Shown here in pieces: positions 45,593 through 54,700 of a DNA stretch of 64,000 bases; position 1 is the stretch's first letter, and every line of letters starts with the position of its first letter. This DNA comes from Variovorax sp. WS11 (GTDB lineage Bacteria; Pseudomonadota; Gammaproteobacteria; Burkholderiales; Burkholderiaceae_C): NCBI RefSeq assembly GCF_010499245.1, contig NZ_JAAGOW010000001.1:2232001-2296000 (forward strand), read 5' to 3'. A program made the position numbers and the translations under genes. The notes under the pieces are model-generated. The model was not told the origin of the DNA. It saw only the letters and a program-made list of their open reading frames with translations, and did no database searches.

Positions 45593-46758
45593 TGGAAAGC
45601 ATTCCCTACGGTCGCCAGAACATCACGCCGGCCGATGTCGAGGCGGTTGCCGACGTTCTGCGCTCCGAATTCCTGACACAGGGACCGGTTGTTCCGGCCT
45701 TCGAGCGCGCAGTCGCTGACCGCGTCGATGCACACCATGCCGTGGCGCTAAACAGCGCGACTTCGGCGCTGCATGCCGCCTGTCTCGCCATGGGCCTGAA
45801 AGCCGGCGACATGCTCTGGACCAGTCCGATCAGTTTCGTCGCGTCAGCCAATTGCGCCCTTTATTGCGGGGCTCGGGTCGACTTCGTCGACATCGACCGA
45901 GAGACCTTTAATCTGTGCCCGGAAGCGCTGGCCCGCAAGCTGCAGCAGGCCGAAGGCACAAACTCCCTGCCCAAGGTTGTCGTTGTGGTGCACATGACGG
46001 GGCAGCCCTGCGACTTGTCGGCCATCCATGCGCTGTCCCGTCGCTATGGGTTCCGAATCATCGAGGACGCATCCCATGCAATTGGCGCTCGCTACCGCGA
46101 GCGTCCCATCGGCAATTGCGAGTTCAGCGATGCTGTCGTCTTCAGCTTCCATCCCGTCAAGATCATCACCACAGGTGAAGGCGGCATGGTGCTGACCAAC
46201 GACCCCGAGCTTGCGCGCAAGGTGGCACTGTTCCGAAGCCATGGCATCACGCGAGACGCGCAGCGGATGGTGCACCAGTCCGACGGGCCGTGGTACTACG
46301 AGCAGCTAGAGCTCGGATACAACTATCGCATGACTGATCTCCAGGCTGCACTTGGCCTGAGTCAGCTCCAGCGACTGGACGAGAGCGTGGAAGCTCGCCA
46401 TCGGCTGGCGAAGAGGTACGATGAACTCCTCGCCGGGTTGCCTGTCTCGGTGCCTGTTCAGCGCTCTGAAGGCCGATCGGCCTTTCATCTCTATGTCATT
46501 CGGCTCCAGCTTGAACGCATCGATCGGTCGCGCCGCGAGGTCTTCGAAGCAATGCGCTCCGATGACATCGGGGTGAATGTGCACTACATCCCAATCTACG
46601 CCCAGCCTTATCATGAGCGGATGGGCGTCCGGCGGGCGGACTTTCCGCAGGCGGAGGCCTATTACCGCGAAGCGATCAGCATCCCCATGTTCCCAACGTT
46701 GAGTTCTGCACAGCAGGATCGCGTTGTCAGATCTTTGCGCAATGCGCTTGCGTCATGA
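45592..46758 (+). CDS. pseC: UDP-4-amino-4,6-dideoxy-N-acetyl-beta-L-altrosamine transaminase
   Basis: This 388-aa PLP enzyme of the DegT/DnrJ/EryC1 family aminates the PseB product at C4. The PLP Lys is about K190 in FSFHPVKIITTGEGG; the start IPYGRQNITPADVEAVADVL and end IPMFPTLSSAQQDRVV are PseC-like. Translation is coupled to pseB (TGATG) and pseF (ATGA). Confidence 0.94.
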   Translation: MESIPYGRQNITPADVEAVADVLRSEFLTQGPVVPAFERAVADRVDAHHAVALNSATSALHAACLAMGLKAGDMLWTSPISFVASANCALYCGARVDFVDIDRETFNLCPEALARKLQQAEGTNSLPKVVVVVHMTGQPCDLSAIHALSRRYGFRIIEDASHAIGARYRERPIGNCEFSDAVVFSFHPVKIITTGEGGMVLTNDPELARKVALFRSHGITRDAQRMVHQSDGPWYYEQLELGYNYRMTDLQAALGLSQLQRLDESVEARHRLAKRYDELLAGLPVSVPVQRSEGRSAFHLYVIRLQLERIDRSRREVFEAMRSDDIGVNVHYIPIYAQPYHERMGVRRADFPQAEAYYREAISIPMFPTLSSAQQDRVVRSLRNALAS

Positions 46759-47453
46759 GGCTGGCTATCATCCCCGCGCGCGGTGGCAGCAAGCGAATCC
46801 CGCACAAGAACATCAAGCCGTTTTGCGGCAAGCCGATCATCGCCTGGTCGATCGCCGCGGCGCGCGCCAGTGGCTGCTTCAATCGCATCGTCGTGTCGAC
46901 CGATGACGATGAAATCGCTGCGGTGGCCCGTGCCGAAGGCGCCGAAACACCCTTCATGCGACCTGTGGCGCTTGCCGACGACCACACCGGCACGATGGCC
47001 GTGGTCGCTCACGCCGTCCAAGCCATGGAGACGCAAGGTCCGGCGTTCGATCACATCTGCTGCATATACCCCACAGCGCCACTATTGCAGCCCACGACAT
47101 TGCGTGAGGCCTACGAACGGCTCGTGAGTGCGGGCACGGCGTTCGCCTTTGGCGTGGCCAGCTACGGCCATCCGATCCAGCGCGCGCTGCGCCTGGGCAG
47201 CGACGGCATTGTTTCCATGTTCGAGCCTAGCCACGCCACGGCACGCTCTCAGGACCTCGAGCCAGCCTATCACGACGCCGGCCAGTTTTGCTGGGGTACG
47301 CGAGACGCATTCCTCGCCGGCGTCTCGCCGCTATCCTCGGGAACATCGGTCGCCGTGGTGCTGCCACGCCATCGGGTTGTCGACATCGACACACCCGAAG
47401 ACTGGGATCTGGCGGAGGCGCTTCACCGCGCCTTCGCGTCGGAAGGTCTCTGA
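46755..47453 (+). CDS. pseF: Pseudaminic acid cytidylyltransferase
   Basis: This 232-aa enzyme activates pseudaminic acid as CMP-Pse. The CTP-binding motif is AIIPARGGSKRIPHKNIKPFCGKP, and VVSTDDDEIAAVARAEGA and CIYPTAPLLQP are conserved in CMP-sialate synthetases. The ATG overlaps the pseC stop. Confidence 0.94.
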   Translation: MRLAIIPARGGSKRIPHKNIKPFCGKPIIAWSIAAARASGCFNRIVVSTDDDEIAAVARAEGAETPFMRPVALADDHTGTMAVVAHAVQAMETQGPAFDHICCIYPTAPLLQPTTLREAYERLVSAGTAFAFGVASYGHPIQRALRLGSDGIVSMFEPSHATARSQDLEPAYHDAGQFCWGTRDAFLAGVSPLSSGTSVAVVLPRHRVVDIDTPEDWDLAEALHRAFASEGL

Positions 47454-48490
47454 TGCGGATGGCGATCCGGACGGATGCCTCCGACTCCATCGGAGCCGGA
47501 CACTTCACACGGTGCCTCGCCTTGGCGGATCGCGTGGCGGCGCTAGGCGGCCGTGTGAGGTTTCTTGTGAACCAGGCTCATCCAGTCATCACCGAGGCAC
47601 TAACCGAGCGCGCACACGCATTGCTCGTGCTGAACGTGCCGGAAGGTGCCTCTCCCCAGGACGATGCGCAAGCCAGCGCCAGGGCGCTCGAATCCGAATG
47701 CGACTGGCTCGTCGTCGACCACTATGGCCTCGACGATCGCTGGGAGACCTCACTGCGCGAGCGTGCGCGGAACGTGCTCGTGATTGACGACCTAGCCGAT
47801 CGCTCCCATGACTGCGACATCCTCGTTGACCCTGGTTACGGGCGTGACAGTGCGAACTACGCGGGATTGGTTCCGCCTCCCACTGAGTTGCTGCTGGGAA
47901 CGCGCTTTGCGCTGCTCAAGCACACGTTTGCCGCTCACCACGATACGGCGCGCCTTCGCTTCGAGCGCCGGCGCGTGCACGTGTTTTTTGGCAGCGGCGC
48001 CACTGCGATGCGGTGGCTCGCCCAGTACTGCCAGTGGCTGCTCGACGCGTTCCCCGACATTCAAGTGTGCGCGATCGGCCGCGGTGATCTCAAGCCAATG
48101 CAAGCGCTTGGACAGCGGCACGCGGCGCGGCTGGACTGGCAGGAGCAAGTCGACGATATGGCGGCACACATGGCCACATGTGATGTGGCGGTCGGCGGTC
48201 CGGGCTCCGCAACGTGGGAGCGCGCCTGCGTGGGCTTGGCGTCGGCGCTCGTCGCCACTTCCGAGAACCAAGTTCCCGTTCTACGGGCCCTCGACGACGC
48301 AAAGTTTTGTCGATTCCTCGGTAGCGTGTGGGATCTCGATGCTGCACGCTTCACCGCAGGAGTTGCCGCCTTCCTGGACGACAGGGACGCCCTTGCCGAC
48401 ATGCGTGCACGCGGCGTTGCTGCCGTCGACGGGCGCGGCGTGGACCGCATCGCACGTCGCCTCACCAGTATGGAGCACGGCGTTGACTGA
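47453..48490 (+). CDS. pseG: UDP-2,4-diacetamido-2,4,6-trideoxy-beta-L-altropyranose hydrolase
   Basis: This 345-aa GT-B-fold hydrolase removes UDP from the PseH product. It starts MRMAIRTDASDSIGAGHFTRCLALAD (the family signature G-x-GHxxRCLxLA) and has a second-domain GGPGSATWERACVGLASAL nucleotide site. The start overlaps the pseF stop by 1 nt. Confidence 0.92.
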   Translation: MRMAIRTDASDSIGAGHFTRCLALADRVAALGGRVRFLVNQAHPVITEALTERAHALLVLNVPEGASPQDDAQASARALESECDWLVVDHYGLDDRWETSLRERARNVLVIDDLADRSHDCDILVDPGYGRDSANYAGLVPPPTELLLGTRFALLKHTFAAHHDTARLRFERRRVHVFFGSGATAMRWLAQYCQWLLDAFPDIQVCAIGRGDLKPMQALGQRHAARLDWQEQVDDMAAHMATCDVAVGGPGSATWERACVGLASALVATSENQVPVLRALDDAKFCRFLGSVWDLDAARFTAGVAAFLDDRDALADMRARGVAAVDGRGVDRIARRLTSMEHGVD

Positions 48491-49007
48491 GACGGCGACC
48501 CTGCGGCCCTACGGACCTGAGCACGATGCCACAACCGTCCGCTGGCTCGACTCCGGCGAGCTGCGAGCGACTTTCGGTTTTCGGGGAGCGATCAGCGTCG
48601 AGTCGCACCGCCGATGGGTCGAGGCATCGCCGGACACGTACATCTGGGCGATTCTCGATACGCGAGGTGTGCATTGCGGCAACACCTTGCTGCACGTCAA
48701 TGCCCGCCACTGCTCGGGTTACTTCCAGATGTACATCGGTGAGCCTGCAGCTCGTGGGCGCGGCTTGGGCGAGACGGCCTTGCGCCTGACCCTGGCGCAC
48801 GGGTTCGAAACGCTCGCGCTGCACCGCGTGTGGCTGCATACCTTTGCCGACAACCTCGCGGCCGAGGCGCTGTACCGCAAGCACGGATTTGTTCTCGAAG
48901 GTATCGAACGCGATGCAATTCAAGCGGACGGCAGATTCATCAGCCAGAACCGCTGGTCGCAGCTCGCCGATGAATGGCGCCGCCTGCGCGAACGGTCAGA
49001 GTCATGA
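48483..49007 (+). CDS. pseH: Pseudaminic acid pathway N-acetyltransferase
   Basis: This 174-aa GNAT acetyltransferase acts on the 4-amino group. It has the acetyl-CoA loop ARGRGLGETALRLTL and the C-terminal HRVWLHTFADNLAAEALYRKHGFVLEG. The start is a TTG that overlaps the pseG end by 8 nt; GGAG seven to eight nt upstream supports it, and no ATG or GTG gives a complete N-terminus (TETATLRPYGPEH). It overlaps the WbqC-family start (ATGA). Confidence 0.88.
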   Translation: MTETATLRPYGPEHDATTVRWLDSGELRATFGFRGAISVESHRRWVEASPDTYIWAILDTRGVHCGNTLLHVNARHCSGYFQMYIGEPAARGRGLGETALRLTLAHGFETLALHRVWLHTFADNLAAEALYRKHGFVLEGIERDAIQADGRFISQNRWSQLADEWRRLRERSES

Positions 49008-49726
49008 GGTGTGCAATCATGCAGCCAACCTACATGCCGTGGGCCGGGTTTCTCAACCTGATGGCCGAGGTGGACCTGTTCATCTACCTCGACGATGCGC
49101 AATACGAGCGTGCGACCTGGCAAAACCGCAACCGCGTGCTTGTCGCCGGTCAGCCGTCCTGGCTCACCGTGCCGGTCTTGCGGGACTTCCTTGGTGCTCC
49201 GATCCATCAGGTACGAATCGACGACCAGCGCCTCTGGCGGCGAAAGCACGCGATGCTGCTGCAACAGGCTTATGCGCGCCACGAGTTCGCCACCAACATG
49301 AGGGAAGCGGTCGACGTTCTCGGCGACATGGCACTTGCGCGTCTGGCAACTCTCAACATCGCCATCCTCGACCGGCTGAGAGATCGATTGGGCATTGCGA
49401 CGCCGACGTTGCGCAGCAGCGAACTCGGCATCGATGGCGTTCGGACGGACCGGTTGATCGCGATCCTCGCCCATATGGGCGCCACCGAGTATGTGACGCC
49501 TCCGGGGGCGCTCGAGTACCTGCGCAAAGACGACTTCGTCAGCCGAGCGCCACAGCGATTACTGGTGCATGACTTCCATCCGACGCCCTATCCACAACGC
49601 GGCGCCGCGTCCTTCGTCAGCCATTTGTCGATCCTGGACGTCGTCGCGCATCTCGGCTGGCAAGGCGCCAGTCGCTACATCCACCCCTCCGCCCCGTGCG
49701 TGAGGGAATTGCAGGAGCAACCATGA
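49004..49726 (+). CDS. WbqC family protein in pseudaminic acid operon
   Basis: This 240-aa protein belongs to the WbqC family, named from an O-antigen cluster (MQPTYMPWAGFLNLMAEVDLFIYLDDAQYERATWQNRNRV in parts; IHPSAPCVRELQEQ end). No biochemical role is established for the family; it is often found with aminosugar and nonulosonic acid genes, and a role in sugar decoration is assumed. The start overlaps pseH and the end overlaps the methyltransferase gene, both ATGA, so all are translated together. Confidence 0.87.
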   Translation: MRCAIMQPTYMPWAGFLNLMAEVDLFIYLDDAQYERATWQNRNRVLVAGQPSWLTVPVLRDFLGAPIHQVRIDDQRLWRRKHAMLLQQAYARHEFATNMREAVDVLGDMALARLATLNIAILDRLRDRLGIATPTLRSSELGIDGVRTDRLIAILAHMGATEYVTPPGALEYLRKDDFVSRAPQRLLVHDFHPTPYPQRGAASFVSHLSILDVVAHLGWQGASRYIHPSAPCVRELQEQP

Positions 49727-50622
49727 GTGACGCCAGCGGCAAGTACACCGTCGAGCCGCACGCGCAGTTCGGCTTCCTCCAGGTGTCCCCGACACCGTCT
49801 GCTGAGGACATCACCCGTTTTTATGCCGAGGAGTTTTACAGCGCGAAGTACAAGGCCTTCAACAATTCGGCACTTGAGGTTCAGGAGGCCGATCGAGATT
49901 TCCACGACGCACACCGCCAGGACATCGTCGACACCATCGAGCGGCTGGCGGGCCGCCGGCTTGCCGGGCAGTCGCTGCTCGACGTGGGTTGCGGCTGGGG
50001 ACAGGCCATGCAGTACTTCGCGTCGAAGGGCGCCAGGTGTTTCGGCTTCGACCCGGCCCCCGAAGCGGTGGACTATGTGCGCTCGCGTGGCCTCGAGTGC
50101 GTACGCGCAGGCATGGAGCGGATGGATGTGTTTGGTGATCGTCGCTTCGACGTCGTCACGCTGATGAACGTGCTCGAGCACCTCGCCGACCCCATCGGGG
50201 TGATGGAGGAGATCCGATCCAAGGTACTGACGCCCACCGGGCTCCTGGTTATCGAGGTGCCCAACGAGTTCAATGCGTTCCAAGTCGCTGGGCAGAAGCT
50301 GCACGGGCTACCGCCGTGGTGGGTTGCGCCGCCGGCCCACCTCAACTACTTCAGCGCGTCGACCTTGGCCAACGCACTGCGTGGCACGGGCTATGCCGTG
50401 CGTCACATGGAGGCCTCGTTCCCGATAGAAATGTTTCTGTTGATGGGCGACAGGTATGTCGGCGACAACAAGCTTGGCCGGGCCTGCCACGAACGCCGCA
50501 TGGCGTTCGAGATGAACCTGCGCGCGATGGGCATGGCCGACAAGTTGCACTCGTTCTACGAGGCGCTGGCTCGGGTTGACCTAGGTCGCCAGGTCATCGC
50601 TTACGCATCAGTGGAAGCTTGA
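49723..50622 (+). CDS. Class I SAM-dependent methyltransferase
   Basis: This 299-aa protein has the SAM motif I LLDVGCGWGQAMQYFASKG, motif II region VVTLMNVLEHLADPIGVM and a post-methyltransferase helical domain, like enzymes that methylate sugars or lipid-linked glycans. It is embedded between the WbqC and metallo-hydrolase genes within the pse operon. A likely job is O- or N-methylation of the nonulosonic acid or another glycan residue; the acceptor is not known. Confidence 0.85.
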   Translation: MSDASGKYTVEPHAQFGFLQVSPTPSAEDITRFYAEEFYSAKYKAFNNSALEVQEADRDFHDAHRQDIVDTIERLAGRRLAGQSLLDVGCGWGQAMQYFASKGARCFGFDPAPEAVDYVRSRGLECVRAGMERMDVFGDRRFDVVTLMNVLEHLADPIGVMEEIRSKVLTPTGLLVIEVPNEFNAFQVAGQKLHGLPPWWVAPPAHLNYFSASTLANALRGTGYAVRHMEASFPIEMFLLMGDRYVGDNKLGRACHERRMAFEMNLRAMGMADKLHSFYEALARVDLGRQVIAYASVEA

Positions 50623-50627
50623 GCACC

Positions 50628-51920
50628 ATGCGCATCATCAATCTCGGCGGCGCCACGGCCATCCTCGAGCATCGCGGCAAGCGCATGCTGTTCGACCCCT
50701 GGCTCGACGACGGGATATTCCACGGGTCATGGTTCCACTGGCCGCCAGTGACTGCGCACATTGAGGACCTGGGACGTTTCGACTACGTCTATATTTCGCA
50801 CATTCACGAGGATCACTGCTCGGCCGGCACGATCCGCAGCATCAACCGCGACGCTGAGATCATCATCATGGATCGGCAGCCCAATTTCGTGGCGAACTTC
50901 CTGCGCTCGCATGACTTCGGCTTCACCAAGGTGCATCTTGTTCCGCCGCGCAAGGGCCTGCAGATCACGGAAGACCTGTTTGTCGACATGATCGAGGCCG
51001 ATCCGACAAACGAGATGTCCTATCTGATCGACTCTTCCATCGTTATCAAATGGGGCGACCGCGTTGTATTCAACGCGAACGACTGCCAACCTCACGAGGA
51101 CGGTCTTCGCTACCTGATGGCGAACTATTCGCACATCGACCTTGCACTGCTGCCCTACTCGGGCGGCTCCGGCTATCCGTCTTGCTACGTTAACCTCACC
51201 GACGCGCAAAAGGAGGCTGAGCGCGACCGCATCCTCAACCAACGTGTCGCCAGCTTCGTGGCCACCGCCAAATGCATCGATCCGACGTTCGTGATGCCGT
51301 TCGCCGACCAGTATGTTGTCGGCGGGTCGCGCGCACACCTCAACCGATATGTATCACACGGCGCCTCGCCGGCTGTCGTGCGACCCAAAATGGTCGAGGC
51401 CAACCTGCAGGATCGCCTTGTGCTGCTCAACTCCGGGCAGGCGTTCGATCTCGAGTCGCGGGCACTGACGCCCGGCGAGCCATACCGCACCTTCACCGAT
51501 GAAGACCGTGAGCACCACATCGCACAGGCGTTGGCTGAAGAGAGGTATGACCATGAGCGCGTCACATTCGGCCCGTCAGTCGCCGTCGACCGGCTGGTCG
51601 GCCACGCGCGCGAGCGCCTGTGGAACGTACAAGAGCGACGCAAGACCTTCCCGTCCTACCGCGTGCTACTCGACTTCACCGACAGCGGTCGTCGGTTTGA
51701 GATCGACCTCGCGTGCCCTGATGTTGCGGAGACCCGCATCGACGCGCCAATCGAGGAGCCGTTCCTGCGCATAGCCGGAAGCGACACCTTGATGGTGATG
51801 CTGCTCATCGGGCACATGTCGTGGAACATCGCCGACGCGGCGCTGTTCCTCGACTACGAACGTCGACCCAACCGCTACGACCCGACCATTTACGTTCTGC
51901 TTAACTTCCTGAAGGTCTGA
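50628..51920 (+). CDS. Metallo-beta-lactamase-fold protein in pseudaminic acid operon
   Basis: This 430-aa protein has an N-terminal MBL domain (MRIINLGGATAILEHRGKRMLFDPW, zinc/iron motif ISHIHEDHCS) as in UlaG-type lactonases and the catalytic part of CMP-sialate hydroxylases. A C-terminal domain of about 90 residues follows (RVLLDFTDSGRRFEIDLACPD, HMSWNIADAALFLDYERRPN). There is no Rieske iron-sulfur motif. The ATG is preferred; a TTG 9 nt upstream would overlap the preceding stop. It sits directly before pseI, so a reaction on a nonulosonic acid or its precursor is likely. I find no known pseudaminic acid step that needs it. Confidence 0.8.
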   Translation: MRIINLGGATAILEHRGKRMLFDPWLDDGIFHGSWFHWPPVTAHIEDLGRFDYVYISHIHEDHCSAGTIRSINRDAEIIIMDRQPNFVANFLRSHDFGFTKVHLVPPRKGLQITEDLFVDMIEADPTNEMSYLIDSSIVIKWGDRVVFNANDCQPHEDGLRYLMANYSHIDLALLPYSGGSGYPSCYVNLTDAQKEAERDRILNQRVASFVATAKCIDPTFVMPFADQYVVGGSRAHLNRYVSHGASPAVVRPKMVEANLQDRLVLLNSGQAFDLESRALTPGEPYRTFTDEDREHHIAQALAEERYDHERVTFGPSVAVDRLVGHARERLWNVQERRKTFPSYRVLLDFTDSGRRFEIDLACPDVAETRIDAPIEEPFLRIAGSDTLMVMLLIGHMSWNIADAALFLDYERRPNRYDPTIYVLLNFLKV

Positions 51921-51921
51921 G

Positions 51922-52977
51922 ATGGCGACAACAGCCGGATTTGAATTGGGCGGGTGGCGTATCGGCGCGGATGCCCCGCCCTTCGTGATCGCCGAGATGT
52001 CGGCGAACCACAACGGCAGTCTAGATGTAGCCCTCCAACTGATTGACGCGGCGAAGGCCGCCGGAGCGAACGCGGTCAAGATCCAGACCTACCGGCCGGA
52101 CACGATCACGCTCGACAGCGACAGGCCCGATTTCCATATCACCAGCGGCCCATGGGCGGGGCGCACACTGCATCAGCTCTACGATTGGGCGCACACGCCT
52201 TGGGAATGGCACCGGCCACTTTTCGATCATGCGAACGCGCGCGGACTCACGATTTTCAGTTCTCCTTTTGACACCACGGCCGTAGATCTGTTGGAATCAC
52301 TCGGCGCGCCCGCCTACAAGATCGCCTCGTTCGAGGCAATCGACCTGCCGCTAATCCGCTATGTCGCGGCGACCGGCAAGCCGATGATCATTTCGACTGG
52401 CCTGGCGGATGCTGACGAGATAGGAGAGGCCGTCGAAGCGGCGCGTTCGGGCGGATGCAGGCAGCTCGCGTTGCTGCATTGCGTCAGCGGCTATCCGGCA
52501 CCGGCTGCCGACTACAACTTGCGCACGATCCCTGACATGATCGCGCGCTGGGGCCTCACGGTCGGGCTTTCGGATCACACCCTCGACAACACGACTGCAC
52601 TGGCGAGCATTGCGCTCGGCGCATCGCTGATCGAAAAGCATTTCACGCTCGACCGATCGAGGGGCGGGCCAGACGACAGCTTCTCGCTCGAGCCAGCCGA
52701 GTTGGCAGCGCTCTGTCGCGATAGCCGCACCGCGTGGGAGTCGCTCGGTCAGATCGACTACAGCCGTAAGCCGAGCGAAGCAGGAAACCTCAAGTTCCGC
52801 CGCTCTCTGTATTTCGTCAGGGCACTGAAGGCGGGCGAAACCATCAGCGCCGATGCAGTGCGCAGCGTCCGCCCAGGCTATGGCTTGGCACCTAAATATC
52901 TGGATGCCGTACTCGGTCGCACCGTTGCGTGCGACGTCGAGTTCGGCACACCGGTGAGCTGGAAGTCACTTCAATGA
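51922..52977 (+). CDS. pseI: Pseudaminic acid synthase
   Basis: This 351-aa NeuB-family enzyme condenses 2,4-diacetamido-2,4,6-trideoxy-L-altrose with phosphoenolpyruvate. The TIM-barrel domain has FVIAEMSANHNGSLDVAL, KIQTYRPDTITLD and LIEKHFTLDRSRGGPDDSFSLEP. The last 60 residues are the antifreeze-like SAF domain (FVRALKAGETISADAVRSVRPGYGL). The subgroup pattern IGxD..PFVIAEMSANHNG favours PseI over NeuB. All six Pse enzymes are therefore encoded in this operon. Confidence 0.94.
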   Translation: MATTAGFELGGWRIGADAPPFVIAEMSANHNGSLDVALQLIDAAKAAGANAVKIQTYRPDTITLDSDRPDFHITSGPWAGRTLHQLYDWAHTPWEWHRPLFDHANARGLTIFSSPFDTTAVDLLESLGAPAYKIASFEAIDLPLIRYVAATGKPMIISTGLADADEIGEAVEAARSGGCRQLALLHCVSGYPAPAADYNLRTIPDMIARWGLTVGLSDHTLDNTTALASIALGASLIEKHFTLDRSRGGPDDSFSLEPAELAALCRDSRTAWESLGQIDYSRKPSEAGNLKFRRSLYFVRALKAGETISADAVRSVRPGYGLAPKYLDAVLGRTVACDVEFGTPVSWKSLQ

Positions 52978-54566
52978 CGCCGGGGACGATGAGGATCGGC
53001 TTCACCTCGATCTATTCGTGGCGTCCGCATGTCGAGCATCTGGCCTTTCTCGCGCGCATGGTCGAGAAGGCGGGACACGAGGCCCACTTCCTCACCTGCG
53101 ATGCAGATCTCGACAACTGCTATACGCGCGAGCTGCGAAGCCGCCCCGCCTGGCAGGAATGCCTGCAGTGCCGCGTCGGAGGCATTCGCTCATACACGGC
53201 GCGCAACGTCTCATCGATCGGGCAGATGATGAAGGTCAGCGCCGCTGATATGCAGCCGGCGCCGATCGAATGGGCGCGCTCAAGCGCGAGCACCCTGGGT
53301 CGATTCGAGTCCGACACGGACTACGCAAGTGCCGAATTCCAGTCGCGCGTCGAGCGCTTGTACCCCACGGTGCAGACGAGCTACGTCGCGGCGCGTCGCT
53401 GGATTGAAAGCCGGCAGCTCGACGCAGTCTGCGTCTTCAATGGTCGGATGGACGCCACGCGCGCGATCTTCGAGGCGGCGAAGTCGCTTGGCGTGCGAGT
53501 CGTTAGCGTCGAGCGCACCTGGTTCGGCGACGGCCTGCAACTCTACCCGGATGAGCATTGCCTCGGGCTGCAGTCACTGCACCGCCTGATGCGCGAATGG
53601 CGCGACCGGCCGCTGACGCACGCCCAGGCGATTCGCGCGGCGTCGTACGCGGCCCGCCGATTCCTGCGCCTCAACCAGAAGGAATGGCGCGCCTATAACG
53701 TCGACGCCAAGATCGGCACCTGGCCGATCGCGGGGGCTCGGCGGCGCGTGTTGTTGATTCCGAGCAGCCGCAACGAGGTTTGGGGACACCCGGACTGGGC
53801 TTCGGCCTGGGGCGACGCGCTTGTCGCGTACGACGCGATCATTGAACGGCTGCAGCTCGCGCCAGAAGACCTGGTGCTGCGTTGCCACCCCAACTGGGGT
53901 GAACGTATTGGCGTTGCCGGTGGCGAGAAGAGCGAGCGACACTACAGCCAATGGGCTTTGCAACGTGGCATCCACACGATTGCGAGCCGCGACTCTGCAA
54001 GCACACTCGGGCTGATGGAACAGTGTGACGCCCTCGTCGTGGCTAATGGCAGCGCCGTGCTCGAGGCGGGCATGCTCGGCAAGCAGGTCATTGCCGTCGC
54101 GCCGTCGTTCTTCAATGATGCGGGCATTCGCGACGACGCCACCTCGCCCGCCGCACTGCAGACTCTACGAATGCACGCAGACCTGTCTGAGCCGGAGCGC
54201 CACGCTGAGCAGCGTCGCCTGCAACGCCAGACCTTACGCTTCGCGTACACCATGGTCCACCGCGTGCCGCAGTACACGGAGGCCGTGAAGGCTGATGCGA
54301 CGACCCGCTTCCGTTACGACTTCGATGCCGACCCAAAGCGATTCATCGAACTACTACGCAGCGGCGTGCTGCGCGCCGACGACGAGACCCATGCATCCGA
54401 TGCCCATGACGAAGACGGCGTGCTGGCGCGCGTCACTGCGCGGGACTGGCAGGGCCTACTCGATGCGCTCGAGCCGCACGAACTCGCGTTGCAGCCGTTG
54501 AATCGACGCTTCCCTTTTCAGCCGCTCGACGCCATCCGGCAGCGCATGCCTGTGGGCGATCGTTGA
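52974..54566 (+). CDS. Capsule/surface-polysaccharide GT-B glycosyltransferase-like protein
   Basis: This 530-aa protein is probably cytoplasmic. Two Rossmann-like halves are seen: the first has MRIGFTSIYSWRPHVEHLAFLARMVEKAGHEAHFL; the second has RRVLLIPSSRNEVWGHPDWAS, VLRCHPNWG and VVANGSAVLEAGMLGKQVIAVAP, resembling KpsC/KpsS- or WcbA-type transferases. Its start overlaps the pseI stop (ATGA). As it follows the CMP-Pse pathway directly, it is the best candidate for the pseudaminic acid transferase. This is by context. Confidence 0.72.
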   Translation: MTPGTMRIGFTSIYSWRPHVEHLAFLARMVEKAGHEAHFLTCDADLDNCYTRELRSRPAWQECLQCRVGGIRSYTARNVSSIGQMMKVSAADMQPAPIEWARSSASTLGRFESDTDYASAEFQSRVERLYPTVQTSYVAARRWIESRQLDAVCVFNGRMDATRAIFEAAKSLGVRVVSVERTWFGDGLQLYPDEHCLGLQSLHRLMREWRDRPLTHAQAIRAASYAARRFLRLNQKEWRAYNVDAKIGTWPIAGARRRVLLIPSSRNEVWGHPDWASAWGDALVAYDAIIERLQLAPEDLVLRCHPNWGERIGVAGGEKSERHYSQWALQRGIHTIASRDSASTLGLMEQCDALVVANGSAVLEAGMLGKQVIAVAPSFFNDAGIRDDATSPAALQTLRMHADLSEPERHAEQRRLQRQTLRFAYTMVHRVPQYTEAVKADATTRFRYDFDADPKRFIELLRSGVLRADDETHASDAHDEDGVLARVTARDWQGLLDALEPHELALQPLNRRFPFQPLDAIRQRMPVGDR

Positions 54567-54700
54567 TTGATCATGGATCGCTGGAACCTCCGACACTGTG
54601 GCGATGCAGAGGTAGCACGCACTATCCGCATGTTCGATCACGGCGTGATGCACGACCGCCGCGCTCCGAACGGCTTGCGGATGAGTGCGTAACCCGGACC

